From Chitinophagales bacterium (lineage in GTDB: Bacteria; Bacteroidota; Bacteroidia; Chitinophagales; Saprospiraceae): a stretch of DNA of 64,000 nucleotides. The notes below the pieces were generated by a model that had not been told where the DNA came from, ran no database searches, and worked only from the letters and a program-made list of their open reading frames with translations. Both the position numbers and the translations under genes were made by a program. The stretch is from assembly GCA_013298845.1 (NCBI GenBank), contig JAAFJN010000007.1:96245-160244 (forward strand), in the 5' to 3' direction. This document shows positions 1 to 7,772 of the stretch, one piece after another; positions within the stretch are counted from its first letter, which is position 1, and the number at the start of each line of letters is the position of its first letter.

Positions 1-1
1 C

Positions 2-1210
2 GATGGTTTGGGTACAGCGTTTGCTTCTGAACTTATTTTGCGCAACAACAACCAGATTATGGACGGTGAAAACGAATCGGCACCCAATGATATTTTTGGC
101 ACCACCAACCACACGGAAACGACCATTGACGAGGTTATGCTGCGCTATATGAGTATTGATCGCTACATTAAAATGAAAGAACTGCCTTACGATGGCATTC
201 ACCACATTGATATGCACATGAAATTGCTGGACGAAGAAACGCTGCTGGTGGGGAAATATCCAACCGGTGTTTCCGACGGGCCACAAATTGAAGCCAATAT
301 TCAATACGTTCTTGACTCCTATAAAACGTCTTTTGGGCGCGATTTTAAGGTCATTCGCATCCCGATGCCTTCTTTTAACAATAATTTTCCGCCTTACGCC
401 AACGAGGCTTTGTACCCCACCTACGCCAATGCGTTGTTGGTGAATAAAACCATTCTGTTGCCCCAATACAATCACCCCGATGATCTGGCGGCGCAGGATA
501 CCTTTAAAAAATATATGCCCGGTTACCAAGTGGTGGGCATCAACTGTAATGATATGATTGGCGCGGGTGGTGCCATTCACTGCATTACTAAAGAAATTGG
601 GGTATTGGACCCTCTGCGTATTGTGCACGCGGCCATCCGCACCGCCGACGTGGATAAACCCGAAGACTGGCAAGTGCGCGCTACCGTGCAGCACCGCAGC
701 GGTATTGCTCAGGTGGAATTGTTTTACACCACCGATTTGAATGGTGCCTGGACCATGATCCCGATGCTTTATGATCCCACCATTGAGCAGTACGTGGCGG
801 CCATTCCGCCGCAATCGCCGCAGAGTACCGTTTATTATTACATGAATGCCACGGCCAATAACGGCAAAAACATCAGCCGACCCATGCCCGCACCCGAAGG
901 TTACTGGTCGTTCCGGTCTTTCCAAATTTCGTCCGTATCAACGGCCAATGTCGCCCAAATGGCCCCCATTTATCCCAATCCGGCCCGCGCTATTACAGTG
1001 GTACCGGTGCAGTTCGACCAGGCGGCCAAAGGTTCGTTGCGCTTATACAATACCTTGGGACAATTGCAAACCACGGTCTTTGAAGGGGAATTTCCGGCGG
1101 GCAGCAAAAATTATTTTATTCAGGCCGACCGCTTTCCGGCAGGGCATTATCTCGTTGTTTTACAAACCGCACAACAATTCATTACGCAGCAGTTGGTGAT
1201 TGGTGAATGA
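2..1210 (+). CDS. Secreted arginine/agmatine deiminase-family protein with T9SS sorting domain, 5' partial
   Basis: The reading frame is open at the left edge, so the N-terminus lies outside the window. The visible part matches the PAD_porph/agmatine deiminase fold: a DGIHHIDMHMK block carries the catalytic histidine region and GGAIHCITKE carries the nucleophilic cysteine near the end of the domain. Family members hydrolyse guanidino groups (peptidyl-arginine or agmatine), releasing ammonia. After the enzyme domain comes a beta-rich segment of about 100 residues, then a C-terminal domain starting at IYPNPARA that looks like a T9SS type A sorting signal. Together these suggest an exported, surface-anchored deiminase, as in the Porphyromonas PPAD arrangement. 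Whether the substrate is protein arginine or a small molecule cannot be told from this fragment. The stop overlaps the upstream part of the next frame. Confidence 0.82.
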   Translation, partial: DGLGTAFASELILRNNNQIMDGENESAPNDIFGTTNHTETTIDEVMLRYMSIDRYIKMKELPYDGIHHIDMHMKLLDEETLLVGKYPTGVSDGPQIEANIQYVLDSYKTSFGRDFKVIRIPMPSFNNNFPPYANEALYPTYANALLVNKTILLPQYNHPDDLAAQDTFKKYMPGYQVVGINCNDMIGAGGAIHCITKEIGVLDPLRIVHAAIRTADVDKPEDWQVRATVQHRSGIAQVELFYTTDLNGAWTMIPMLYDPTIEQYVAAIPPQSPQSTVYYYMNATANNGKNISRPMPAPEGYWSFRSFQISSVSTANVAQMAPIYPNPARAITVVPVQFDQAAKGSLRLYNTLGQLQTTVFEGEFPAGSKNYFIQADRFPAGHYLVVLQTAQQFITQQLVIGE

Positions 1211-1217
1211 TATTGAA

Positions 1218-2000
1218 ATGATCAAAAAAAAGACCTTTTTTGCCTCCGATTTCCATTTGGGCGTTGATATGCGCCATACTTCCATCGAACGCGAACGCCG
1301 GATTATCCGTTGGTTGCGGCACGTCGCCCCCCAGGCGGAGGCGATTTATCTGGTGGGCGATATGTTTGAATTTTGGCACGATTACAAATATGTTGTGCCA
1401 AAAGGACACACGCGGTTGTTGGGAACTTTGGCCGAATTGCGCGACTCCGGTGTGCCCATTTATTTTTTTCGGGGCAACCACGACCTCTGGATGTCGGGGT
1501 ATTTTGAAGAAGAATTGGGCATACCGGTGTACAACCACCCCGTTGAAATCACTATTGGGCAAAAACGCTTTTTGATCGGCCACGGCGACGGGCTTGGTCC
1601 CGGCGATACGGGTTATAAAATCATGAAAAAAGTGTTTACCAACCCCGTGTGCCGGTGGGCATTTCGGCAGATACACCCCGATTTGGGCGTTCGGTTAGCG
1701 CGGTTTGCCAGCGGAAAAAGCCGCGCCGCCACCCCCGATGCCGAAAAAGGCTGGATGGGCGACCAAAATGAATGGCTGTTGCAGTATTGTTTGGGCAAAT
1801 TGGCCAAAGGCGTGGAACCCGATTATTTTGTGTTCGGTCACCGCCATTTGCCCATCGACTGGCAATTGCCCAACCAACGCAGCCGTTATATCAACCTTGG
1901 CGAATGGATGTGGGCTTATTCGTACGCCGAGTTTGACGGAACCGATCTGCGCATATTATTTTGGGAAGAGGAAGAAGGGGTAGTGGTGCGGAATTATTGA
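1218..2000 (+). CDS. lpxH: UDP-2,3-diacylglucosamine diphosphatase (LpxH-like)
   Basis: This is a calcineurin-like metallophosphoesterase of 260 residues. Metal-binding motifs appear in family order: SDFHLG (D11, H13), GDMFEFW (D48), GNHD (N87-D89), GHGDG (H122) and GHRH near the C-terminus. The FEFW after the second motif is typical of LpxH-type enzymes, which cleave UDP-2,3-diacylglucosamine to lipid X in lipid A synthesis at the inner membrane. I chose the ATG at 1218 because it lies directly before the first beta strand; in-frame TTG and GTG codons lie at 1200 and 1203. The gene follows the deiminase by 7 bases. Its 3' end overlaps the convergent membrane-protein gene by 7 bases. Confidence 0.82.
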   Translation: MIKKKTFFASDFHLGVDMRHTSIERERRIIRWLRHVAPQAEAIYLVGDMFEFWHDYKYVVPKGHTRLLGTLAELRDSGVPIYFFRGNHDLWMSGYFEEELGIPVYNHPVEITIGQKRFLIGHGDGLGPGDTGYKIMKKVFTNPVCRWAFRQIHPDLGVRLARFASGKSRAATPDAEKGWMGDQNEWLLQYCLGKLAKGVEPDYFVFGHRHLPIDWQLPNQRSRYINLGEWMWAYSYAEFDGTDLRILFWEEEEGVVVRNY

Positions 2001-2815
2001 CGGACACTAAACACCCGTTCAAACGTATCCATTTTTACCGCCGTTCCCTTCCGCCGGGCCACCACTTTGGTGCGAATAATTTCGTTGGGCTTGTCGCTAA
2101 AAGGCAGCCTGAAAAAAGCCGCGCCGTTCGTTGCTGTTGGTTCTTTTTCGTTGATAAAATACCGAAAATCGCGGTAGTTGCACCGGCTTAGATCTTGAGT
2201 TTGTAAAAAAAGCACCATTTCTACCGTATCGCCCTGCACCGGATTGGGCGTGCTAAAATGGCATTCCAGATTGGGAAAAAAACAACTGGTTGGCGGCTGA
2301 CTTTTTTCGTAAAGTACCTGCAACGCCTGTTGTTCCAATAACAAGACCAACAAATGGCATTTTTGCAAAAAATCGGGATTAGTGCCCTGGTCAGGGTTTA
2401 GTTGCAGGCCCAGATTGTACATACTATGTTGCAGCACTTGCTGAACAAGCGGTTCCGCGTACACCGGAGCCGCGCTCAATTGCCGAACGATTGCCCGCAG
2501 CGTATTTTCCCGCGTTGAATTTCTGTTATCGATTAATTCATTCAAATACCGCGCCGCTGAGTCCGCTAAAGTCGCTATTTGTTGGCCTTGAGCAATCCGG
2601 TTCGAGGCGTCGCTATTTTCATTTTGGACCAATGATTCGGCCAAAGTCTCCCGTCGGTTGGCGTTTTGTTGTTGTAAAAGGTCAATCGTGTATCCTGTAG
2701 AGTGTACTACTTTTTCCCGCAGTTCAGCCAAGGTCCGCAAACGCCAGCCAATGAGTACCACCAATCCCAAAGAAACGGCCAGCGGTAAGTATCTTGCAAA
2801 AAAGGTGGTATTCAT
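1994..2815 (-). CDS. Single-span membrane protein with helical periplasmic region, unknown function
   Basis: This is a 273-residue protein. A short N-terminus is followed by one membrane span (about residues 8-25, LPLAVSLGLVVLIGW) and a Gln/Asn/Glu-rich helical region likely to form a coiled coil (about 27-110). A predicted beta-rich C-terminal portion with several cysteines follows (NLECHF, DLSRCNYRDF). I do not recognise the family. The layout of N-terminal anchor, helical stalk and beta domain resembles a small GldM/PorM-like protein, but that is only an architectural analogy. Its ATG overlaps the stop of the upstream membrane protein in an ATGA junction (2812-2815), so the two are probably translationally coupled partners. 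The start at 2815 was preferred to upstream in-frame codons because it immediately precedes the hydrophobic segment. Confidence 0.7.
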   Translation of the reverse strand: MNTTFFARYLPLAVSLGLVVLIGWRLRTLAELREKVVHSTGYTIDLLQQQNANRRETLAESLVQNENSDASNRIAQGQQIATLADSAARYLNELIDNRNSTRENTLRAIVRQLSAAPVYAEPLVQQVLQHSMYNLGLQLNPDQGTNPDFLQKCHLLVLLLEQQALQVLYEKSQPPTSCFFPNLECHFSTPNPVQGDTVEMVLFLQTQDLSRCNYRDFRYFINEKEPTATNGAAFFRLPFSDKPNEIIRTKVVARRKGTAVKMDTFERVFSVRQ

Positions 2816-3471
2816 AAGGTCGGTCGGATGCGTAAAGGAAATGAACGTACATAGGATTGCACTTCTTCGGTGAGGGGATTTTTGATCGTTATTTTGGGCT
2901 GTAACGTCATTTTTCCGGCCTGGTTCGCCCGAAAACGGTACCAATACAGGCCATTATTGGCTTGCAGGGTATCGCTATTGACGGTACAAACCATATTGTC
3001 ATACAGCATATAAGTATTGTAGGGAACGACCGAAAGCCGGCCATTGTGACTGTTTTCCGACGGAATGCGTTCCAAAATGGGCAAAAGTGCCTCGGTATGT
3101 TGGGGCGCACAGCCCAACTGTTCCCGAATTGCCCGCCAATGGTCCAATTGCGCCCGGGCGGAATCAAATCGGGTCAATTCGTATTGTACCCATGCTTCGG
3201 GCGAACGTTTTTCAGCGGCGGGTAACGGCGTCGGGTTGTTGCGGTACGCCTTTATTTCGGCTTGTACCCCGGAGTTGGGGGGACAATAACGCTCCAACGT
3301 GTTCATTTCTCCGTACACCGCACGCTCGACTACGGAACAGTTCATTTTTATCAAATCCGCATCGGAGGACCAGTGCCCGGCGTTGGGTGTTTGATAACTG
3401 AGGTACGCGTAGTAAGCGCCCAAACCGATGGTGAATGCCCAGCGGAGTATGATTTTTGGTTGCGCGCTCAT
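2812..3471 (-). CDS. Single-span membrane protein, partner of the downstream gene
   Basis: This protein has 219 residues. After a short basic N-terminus (MSAQPKIILR) comes a membrane span (about residues 10-26), a helical region with CSVVERAVYGEMNTLERYC, and a C-terminal beta-rich domain ending in FPLRIRPTL. The C-terminal stretch with VPYNTYMLYDNM and GLYWYRFRANQAG looks like an immunoglobulin-type fold, which loosely recalls the end of GldM-like proteins. No catalytic motif is visible. It is 17 bases downstream of the OsmC gene and shares a 4-base ATGA overlap with the next gene, so the three probably form one transcription unit. The ATG at 3471 was chosen because upstream codons in this frame read through the OsmC gene and have an Arg/Pro-rich composition foreign to a real protein. 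Confidence 0.7.
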   Translation of the reverse strand: MSAQPKIILRWAFTIGLGAYYAYLSYQTPNAGHWSSDADLIKMNCSVVERAVYGEMNTLERYCPPNSGVQAEIKAYRNNPTPLPAAEKRSPEAWVQYELTRFDSARAQLDHWRAIREQLGCAPQHTEALLPILERIPSENSHNGRLSVVPYNTYMLYDNMVCTVNSDTLQANNGLYWYRFRANQAGKMTLQPKITIKNPLTEEVQSYVRSFPLRIRPTL

Positions 3472-3488
3472 TTTTACCCAAAATATTT

Positions 3489-3896
3489 TTAATACGAAAC
3501 GGCTTCCGCGATATTGAGTTCTCCTTTGAGCATCCGGTGCACCGGACAGCGGTCGGCGGCGCGCATTAATTGGGCGCGTTGGTCGTCGGTAAGGTCGCCT
3601 TCGAGGCGGATTTTCACCTGAATATCGGTCACGGTTTGTCCGTCGCGGCGTTCGGTATCCAGCGATAATTCGGCGTGTACATCGTCCAGGGGCCAACCTT
3701 TTTGGCGGGCCAGGTACCGGATGGTCATGGTTTTACAAGCCGCCAATGCGGAGAGTAATAAATCGTAGGGGGCAAAACCGAGGTCGGTGCCGTTGTCGGC
3801 TACGGGTTCATCGGCTAAGTAACCGTGGGTGCCATTGGACAAAATAGTTTGGTAACCAATGGGCATATTGCGCGCGTTTAATGTTGCTTTCGGCAT
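3489..3896 (-). CDS. OsmC/Ohr-family peroxiredoxin-like protein
   Basis: This 135-residue protein has the OsmC fold signature: GFAPYDLLLSALAACKTMTIR with C54, followed by ADRCPVHRML with C117. These are the two redox cysteines that reduce organic hydroperoxides in the OsmC/Ohr superfamily. The N-terminal GTHGYLADEP and the APYDLLLSALAAC block place it nearer the YhfA/OsmC-like subgroup than Ohr, which usually carries a longer N-terminal sheet. It is a cytoplasmic dimer in known family members. It is probably the first gene of an operon with the two coupled membrane proteins that follow, although no functional link is obvious. The 117 bases upstream hold no recognisable promoter. A length of 135 residues is normal for the family. 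Confidence 0.88.
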   Translation of the reverse strand: MPKATLNARNMPIGYQTILSNGTHGYLADEPVADNGTDLGFAPYDLLLSALAACKTMTIRYLARQKGWPLDDVHAELSLDTERRDGQTVTDIQVKIRLEGDLTDDQRAQLMRAADRCPVHRMLKGELNIAEAVSY

Positions 3897-4013
3897 TTAT
3901 TTTTAGATTTGTGGTGTGCGTATAAAAACAAGATAACCAACTTTAGAACGTTATGTTCCACGAATTTAAGACCGTGTAGGAGCAATTTTCGGGGAGCGAT
4001 TATTAAGTGATTT

Positions 4014-4847
4014 TTACAGGTCGCCTATCTCCTCGACCGATAACCCAGTGAAATCAGAGATATCTTGATTAGGTAAGCCTTTTTGTTTCATTTTTCTTGC
4101 AACTTCTTCTTTTGCTTGTTTATCTGCCCTCTTTTCTGCCCTCTTTTCTGCCAATTCTATTTTGCCTCGTTCATCTTGTTCTCTCATTGCTGCATAGTCA
4201 TATGCATTTAATTCTTCTTTTTCCCAAGAATGCTTATTTGCATCGTGGTATGCCTCTTTCAAACCTTCATCGTCAACATTTTCAGGAATAACCGTTAGAT
4301 TCTCTGCTTCCTTGATGAAAAATATCCACTTGTCCGTAATTTCCGTCAGTTCCTTCAACGGCTTTACAAACTTCGGAAGTTCGATAAAATAAAAGTCCAT
4401 ATCCAGAATGGCTCGTTCACCATCCTCCACATCGCAAACCGCATGATGCGACAAATATTTTTCCCCGGAAGTAAATTTAAAGTCAAAAATCCCGATAAAA
4501 ATGACGGGTTTGAGTTCGGTATATTGTTCGCCGCTCTCTATTTGTTGGGAATACTCCTTGCTGGCGTAGTAAAGCAATCGTTTATCCAAGCCATCCGGCT
4601 CGGCTACCTGCATCTCAATGATGTAGGTTTTGCCTTTTTTGTCCTTCGCCTTTACGTCAATGATTGACGCTTTGAGATTTTTGATGATGGGGAGTTGGTA
4701 GGGGTTGAGGATTTCAACGTCCTCAATGACATCCTTTCCCTTTAACTTCATCACGGCATTGAGAAAGGAAATAAGGATGATTTTTTTGTTTTCATTGCCG
4801 AAAATTTTCCTAAAAGCGATATCATTTTTTATGTCTACAAACTGCAT
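4014..4847 (-). CDS. Rpn family recombination-promoting nuclease / PD-(D/E)XK putative transposase
   Basis: A protein of 277 residues. The N-terminal motif DIKNDIAFRKIFGNE is the hallmark of the Rpn/PDDEXK_2 family. The nuclease core is D64 in IIDVKAKD followed by the EMQ of YIIEMQV (E78, Q80), the D-x(n)-E-x-Q variant of PD-(D/E)XK. The C-terminus is a long charged helix (EKRAEKRADKQAKEE) and a short LPNQDISDFTGLSVEEI segment typical of these proteins. Relatives of RpnA cut DNA and raise RecA-independent recombination; cellular roles are unsettled. Base composition is visibly more AT-rich, and AAA/GAA/ATT codons more frequent, than in neighbouring genes, which suggests horizontal acquisition. 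No terminal inverted repeats or target duplications were seen, so it is a lone gene, not a recognisable IS. Confidence 0.88.
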   Translation of the reverse strand: MQFVDIKNDIAFRKIFGNENKKIILISFLNAVMKLKGKDVIEDVEILNPYQLPIIKNLKASIIDVKAKDKKGKTYIIEMQVAEPDGLDKRLLYYASKEYSQQIESGEQYTELKPVIFIGIFDFKFTSGEKYLSHHAVCDVEDGERAILDMDFYFIELPKFVKPLKELTEITDKWIFFIKEAENLTVIPENVDDEGLKEAYHDANKHSWEKEELNAYDYAAMREQDERGKIELAEKRAEKRADKQAKEEVARKMKQKGLPNQDISDFTGLSVEEIGDL

Positions 4848-4863
4848 TTTTTTTAATTTTTAG

Positions 4864-4871
4864 CAAAAATA
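4864..4871 (-). promoter_or_regulatory. Probable -7 element of the Rpn gene
   Basis: Read on the minus strand the bases are TATTTTTG, matching the Bacteroidota consensus TAnnTTTG, 16 bases upstream of the start codon. A clear TTTG at -33 is not visible, so this is moderate evidence only. The rest of the 236-base gap to the sigma gene is AT-rich and holds no other recognisable signal. Confidence 0.4.
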
Positions 4872-5083
4872 CGATAAATTTGGAAAATCTACTCGCTTTT
4901 ACTCCGCCTCTCCACTCATAATAAATCCATATATTGTACCAATAAACCCGCCAGCACAACTTATATCATTTTTTCTTCAGATAAATTACTCATTTGGATG
5001 GAAAAATATTTTTTTAAATTTTTTGGAAGAACTTTAAAGTAAAAACCTGTTTCTTTCGTCTTCCCTAATATAACGTGAATGAG

Positions 5084-5644
5084 ATGCTAACTATGGCCGC
5101 ACCAACCCAACAAAATATAACGGGGGTAATCAGAACGTACAGTACGAGGTTGCTGGGATTTATCCGGGATCGGGTAAAAACCGAAGCCGATGCCGAAGAC
5201 ATATTACAGGATGTATGGTATCAGTTCAGCCGCGTTGCTTCGGGCGAACCCATCGAACAAATCAGTGCCTGGTTGTATCGGGTGGCGCGGAACCGGATCA
5301 CCGACCTCTATCGAAAACGCTCCACCGATGCGCTGGAAGACTTGGTAGAGGAAGACGAAGACGGCGAATTGTACCTCAAAGAGTTGTTTCTGGCCGCTCC
5401 CGATACCCCGGAAACGGAATATCAGCGACAGGTGTTTTGGGATCAACTTTTTGCGGCATTGGACGAATTGCCCCCCGCCCAACGCGACGTATTTATCTGG
5501 AATGAATTGGAAGATCAAACATTTCAGGAAATTGCCGACCGAACGGGCGATAATATCAAAACCCTGATTTCCCGAAAGCGCTACGCTATTCAGCACCTGC
5601 GCGACCGATTGGACACTTTTTACACCGAATATTATAACGCTTAA
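5084..5644 (+). CDS. ECF-type RNA polymerase sigma factor
   Basis: A sigma-70 family protein of about 186 residues. Region 2 is recognisable as LLGFIRDRVKTEADAEDILQDVWYQFSRV followed at a distance by WLYRVARNRITDLYRKR, the -10 recognition and core-binding helices. Region 4 is LDELPPAQRDVFIWNELEDQTF then EIADRTGDNIKTLISRKRYAIQHLRDRL, the -35 helix-turn-helix. An acidic linker (VEEDEDGE) joins them. The start is uncertain: GTG 5075, ATG 5084 and ATG 5093 are all in frame, and I give 5084. No classical anti-sigma gene follows; instead two small membrane proteins and an Hsp20 lie downstream, which points to an envelope or heat stress regulon. Upstream I see no TAnnTTTG element, consistent with autoregulation by an alternative promoter, though that is inference. 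Confidence 0.88.
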   Translation: MLTMAAPTQQNITGVIRTYSTRLLGFIRDRVKTEADAEDILQDVWYQFSRVASGEPIEQISAWLYRVARNRITDLYRKRSTDALEDLVEEDEDGELYLKELFLAAPDTPETEYQRQVFWDQLFAALDELPPAQRDVFIWNELEDQTFQEIADRTGDNIKTLISRKRYAIQHLRDRLDTFYTEYYNA

Positions 5645-5657
5645 CCACACCAGTATC

Positions 5658-6002
5658 ATGACAAATTACGGATTCAATAACCGCCCAAAACGCTTTGGAA
5701 TCGGCCGATTTTTCGGTTTCGCCCTGATGTTTTTGGTATTTGCAGCGGTCATGGGTTTTATCGTGATGTTCCTTTGGAATGCCATTTTACCGGAGGTGAC
5801 GGGCGTACAACCGCTCAATTACTGGCAGGCTGCCGGTTTGTTGTTACTCTGTCGGATCCTCTTCGGGGGGCACGGCGGCCGGTGGGGCAAAGGCGGACGC
5901 GGCCCCGGCGGGCCACAACGCGAACGCTGGATGAACATGACCGATGAGGAGCGCCAAAAAGCCCGCGAGGCTTGGCGTAACCGCTGCCGTTCTAAAGACT
6001 AA
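5658..6002 (+). CDS. Small two-span membrane protein co-transcribed with the ECF sigma factor
   Basis: This is a 114-residue protein with two hydrophobic segments: FGFALMFLVFAAVMGFIVMF (about 19-39) and WQAAGLLLLCRILFGG (about 55-70). These are joined by LWNAILPEVTGVQPLNY. A Gly/Arg-rich stretch (GGHGGRWGKGGRGPGG) and a charged tail with MTDEERQKAREAWRNRC follow. The LWN..LP...G......WQA.GLLLL..ILFGG pattern recurs in a widespread family of small proteins next to ECF sigma genes in Bacteroidota and some Proteobacteria; its function is not established to my knowledge. It begins 13 bases after the sigma stop, so it is in the same operon. It could modulate the sigma factor from the membrane, but no direct evidence is in the sequence. 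A strong terminator follows. Confidence 0.8.
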   Translation: MTNYGFNNRPKRFGIGRFFGFALMFLVFAAVMGFIVMFLWNAILPEVTGVQPLNYWQAAGLLLLCRILFGGHGGRWGKGGRGPGGPQRERWMNMTDEERQKAREAWRNRCRSKD

Positions 6003-6038
6003 ATAATTCCCGCGAGGGAGATTCCATTACTACATGGT

Positions 6039-6071
6039 AAAAACGGGGCCAACGGTTTCGGCCCCGTTTTT
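6039..6071 (+). terminator. Rho-independent terminator after the sigma operon
   Basis: A perfect 12-bp inverted repeat (6039-6050 with 6060-6071, GGGGCC core) encloses a 9-base loop. The 3' arm ends in five T residues. It lies 37 bases after the stop at 6002 and 20 bases before the next start, so it separates or attenuates transcription between the two small membrane-protein genes. Confidence 0.9.
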
Positions 6072-6090
6072 ACACTACAATTAAATTACT

Positions 6091-6378
6091 ATGAAAGTTG
6101 CAAAAGTTTTTTTCGCGCTGATCTTCGGCGCAGTGTTTCTTATTACCCTTTTTAAAGTGTTGTTCTTTATGCTTTTCTTCGGGTTAATCTTTGGAGGCTG
6201 GATAATGGCCTTTAAATCAAGAAGTTATCGTTATCAGGCCGCTTATGCGCAACAACCGGCATCGCCGCAACCGTTTGCGCCCTGGAACCGCTACGAGGCT
6301 TCGGTTCAACCTTTAGATCCCAGTTGGAGTGCGTATAACACCCCAATTACGGCTTCAAGACGCATCGAGGTTCTGTAA
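6091..6378 (+). CDS. Small membrane protein upstream of Hsp20
   Basis: This is a 95-residue protein. The first 42 residues are almost entirely hydrophobic (KVFFALIFGAVFLITLF then VLFFMLFFGLIFGGWIM), giving one long or two tightly packed membrane segments. A basic SRSYRY follows, then a Pro/Gln/Ala-rich soluble tail. No known domain is recognised. The gene lies between the terminator at 6071 and the Hsp20 gene, 37 bases before the latter, so the two may be one operon and part of the same stress group as the ECF sigma gene. An alternative reading as a signal peptide is unlikely because the hydrophobic stretch is too long and lacks a cleavage site. Confidence 0.65.
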   Translation: MKVAKVFFALIFGAVFLITLFKVLFFMLFFGLIFGGWIMAFKSRSYRYQAAYAQQPASPQPFAPWNRYEASVQPLDPSWSAYNTPITASRRIEVL

Positions 6379-6415
6379 GAAACTGTTTTTTCACTATTCA
6401 AATCAAGCACTAACT

Positions 6416-6856
6416 ATGTACCACACACATGAAATGCGCGGACAGCGCGGTAACTGGCACGGCTGCGGCCAATGGAAAAAAGCAGCCTTTATGCACCGTT
6501 TTCAACAGCACCAGGCCGCGTGGCATCGCGGCGAACACCAAAATATCAACGTCAATATCCGGGAGCAACCCGATTATTACGAACTCTTTGTGTTTGCACC
6601 GGGGCGCACCAAAGATGCGTTTCACATTGCCATCACCGATGATGTACTTGTCATTAAAGCCAACGCCGGTACCCCCGAAGCCGCCGAACAATGGCTGCAC
6701 TTCGAGCACAATCCCAAAGCGGGTTTTGAGCGGAGGTTTCAGTTGAATAAAAAAGTGGACACCGATGCCATTACGGCCCGGTACGTGGATGGGGTTTTGG
6801 AAATTACCCTGCCCAAATTGCCCGGAACCGAGCCGCAGCGGGTGAATATCGCGTAG
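6416..6856 (+). CDS. Hsp20/alpha-crystallin family small heat-shock protein
   Basis: This is a 146-residue protein. The alpha-crystallin domain runs from about residue 40 (NINVNIREQPDYYELFVFAPG) to the diagnostic DGVLEITLPK near the end, followed by a short tail. Members are ATP-independent holdases that keep unfolded proteins soluble in the cytoplasm. The N-terminal arm is unusually rich in His, Gln, Trp and Gly (QRGNWHGCGQW, RFQQHQAAWHRGEHQ). The C-terminal extension lacks a clear I-x-I/V motif (it ends PQRVNIA), so oligomer packing may differ from textbook sHSPs. The ATG at 6416 is preferred; an upstream in-frame ATG at 6329 would overlap the preceding gene. Its stop lies 3 bases from the convergent gene's stop. 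Confidence 0.88.
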   Translation: MYHTHEMRGQRGNWHGCGQWKKAAFMHRFQQHQAAWHRGEHQNINVNIREQPDYYELFVFAPGRTKDAFHIAITDDVLVIKANAGTPEAAEQWLHFEHNPKAGFERRFQLNKKVDTDAITARYVDGVLEITLPKLPGTEPQRVNIA

Positions 6857-6859
6857 GTT

Positions 6860-7765
6860 TTATTGCCCAATACCCAAAAACACCCACCGGCGTTGTTCGG
6901 GGCTGTACTTAAATTGATACGGGGTTTCCTGCCGCTCGGTGGGAGCCGTGAGGTTAAAATAAAACTCTACCCCGTGTACCGTTAACGTACCATCCGGGGC
7001 AAAGCGGATTTTTCGGGCGCGGTCGTCTCCGCGTGGACCAAGACCCTCTAAGGTGAGTTCCACGCGGGGCGTACCGTTGAAACTGCCGTCGGGTTTTAAA
7101 CCCACCGACAAGATATTGCCATTGCGAGCGGCCCCAAAGTACAGGCGTTTTTCGCCGTTAATAAATCCAATGCCCACGCCAAAAGCATCCAAAGAATCCA
7201 TTTGGGCGATAATGCGCATGTCGGTGGTATTTATGGCAAAAACGCGGCCTTTTTCTTCGTTTAAAGTGCTGCCAAATACCGAAGAAGCGTATAAAACGGC
7301 GTTGTCGCAGTCGTATCCCATGCCCAAAAGCCCATACGGATTTTGTTTGTTAAACGCGGAATCGGGGCGGGGCAGGTCAATGGCCATTTTTAATTCACCC
7401 GTTTTTTTATCGGTTTTCCAAATGCGGTTTTGCTCTTCCGGTTTGTTGTGGAGCAGGTTGACCACCGGTACGGGAGCCACCCAAACTTCACCTTTTTCGG
7501 TAATCACCATTGGCCCCAGCCAACCCGCTTTGGTCCACGAAGGATGCTGCCAGGTGCGCGCTTTTTTGTCGGAATCGGCGGCGGGCAATTCGGCGTACAC
7601 CAACCCCATTATTTTGCGTTCGGAAGTGGTAAAATAGGCCCTTTGCTGGTCGAATTCCGTTTTTTGAATAAATGACGGTACCGTACGGCAATCGCGGTTC
7701 GATTGGGCGGAAGCCCCCAAAACGCAACAAAATACGAGGACAAAAGAAGTTTGAAAACGATGCAT
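6860..7765 (-). CDS. Secreted propeller-like protein of unknown function
   Basis: This 301-residue protein begins with a clear signal peptide (MHRFQTSFVLVFCCVLGASA, cleavage near AQS). The mature part has repeated short strands with Gly/Asp turns (EKGEVWVAPVPVVNLL, GRVFAINTTDMRIIAQM, GNILSVGLKPDG, GTLTVHGVEFYF). This pattern fits a six-bladed SMP-30/NHL-type or quinoprotein-like beta-propeller, but I do not recognise a specific family. There is no T9SS domain or lipobox, so a periplasmic location is likely. The start at 7765 was chosen because it opens the signal peptide. It lies 7 bases downstream of the next upstream gene, so the two form a probable operon. Confidence 0.7.
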   Translation of the reverse strand: MHRFQTSFVLVFCCVLGASAQSNRDCRTVPSFIQKTEFDQQRAYFTTSERKIMGLVYAELPAADSDKKARTWQHPSWTKAGWLGPMVITEKGEVWVAPVPVVNLLHNKPEEQNRIWKTDKKTGELKMAIDLPRPDSAFNKQNPYGLLGMGYDCDNAVLYASSVFGSTLNEEKGRVFAINTTDMRIIAQMDSLDAFGVGIGFINGEKRLYFGAARNGNILSVGLKPDGSFNGTPRVELTLEGLGPRGDDRARKIRFAPDGTLTVHGVEFYFNLTAPTERQETPYQFKYSPEQRRWVFLGIGQ

Positions 7766-7772
7766 AAATGTG

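Noticed and set aside
4014-4847. Insertion sequence
   Set aside because: No terminal inverted repeats or target-site duplications were seen around the Rpn gene.
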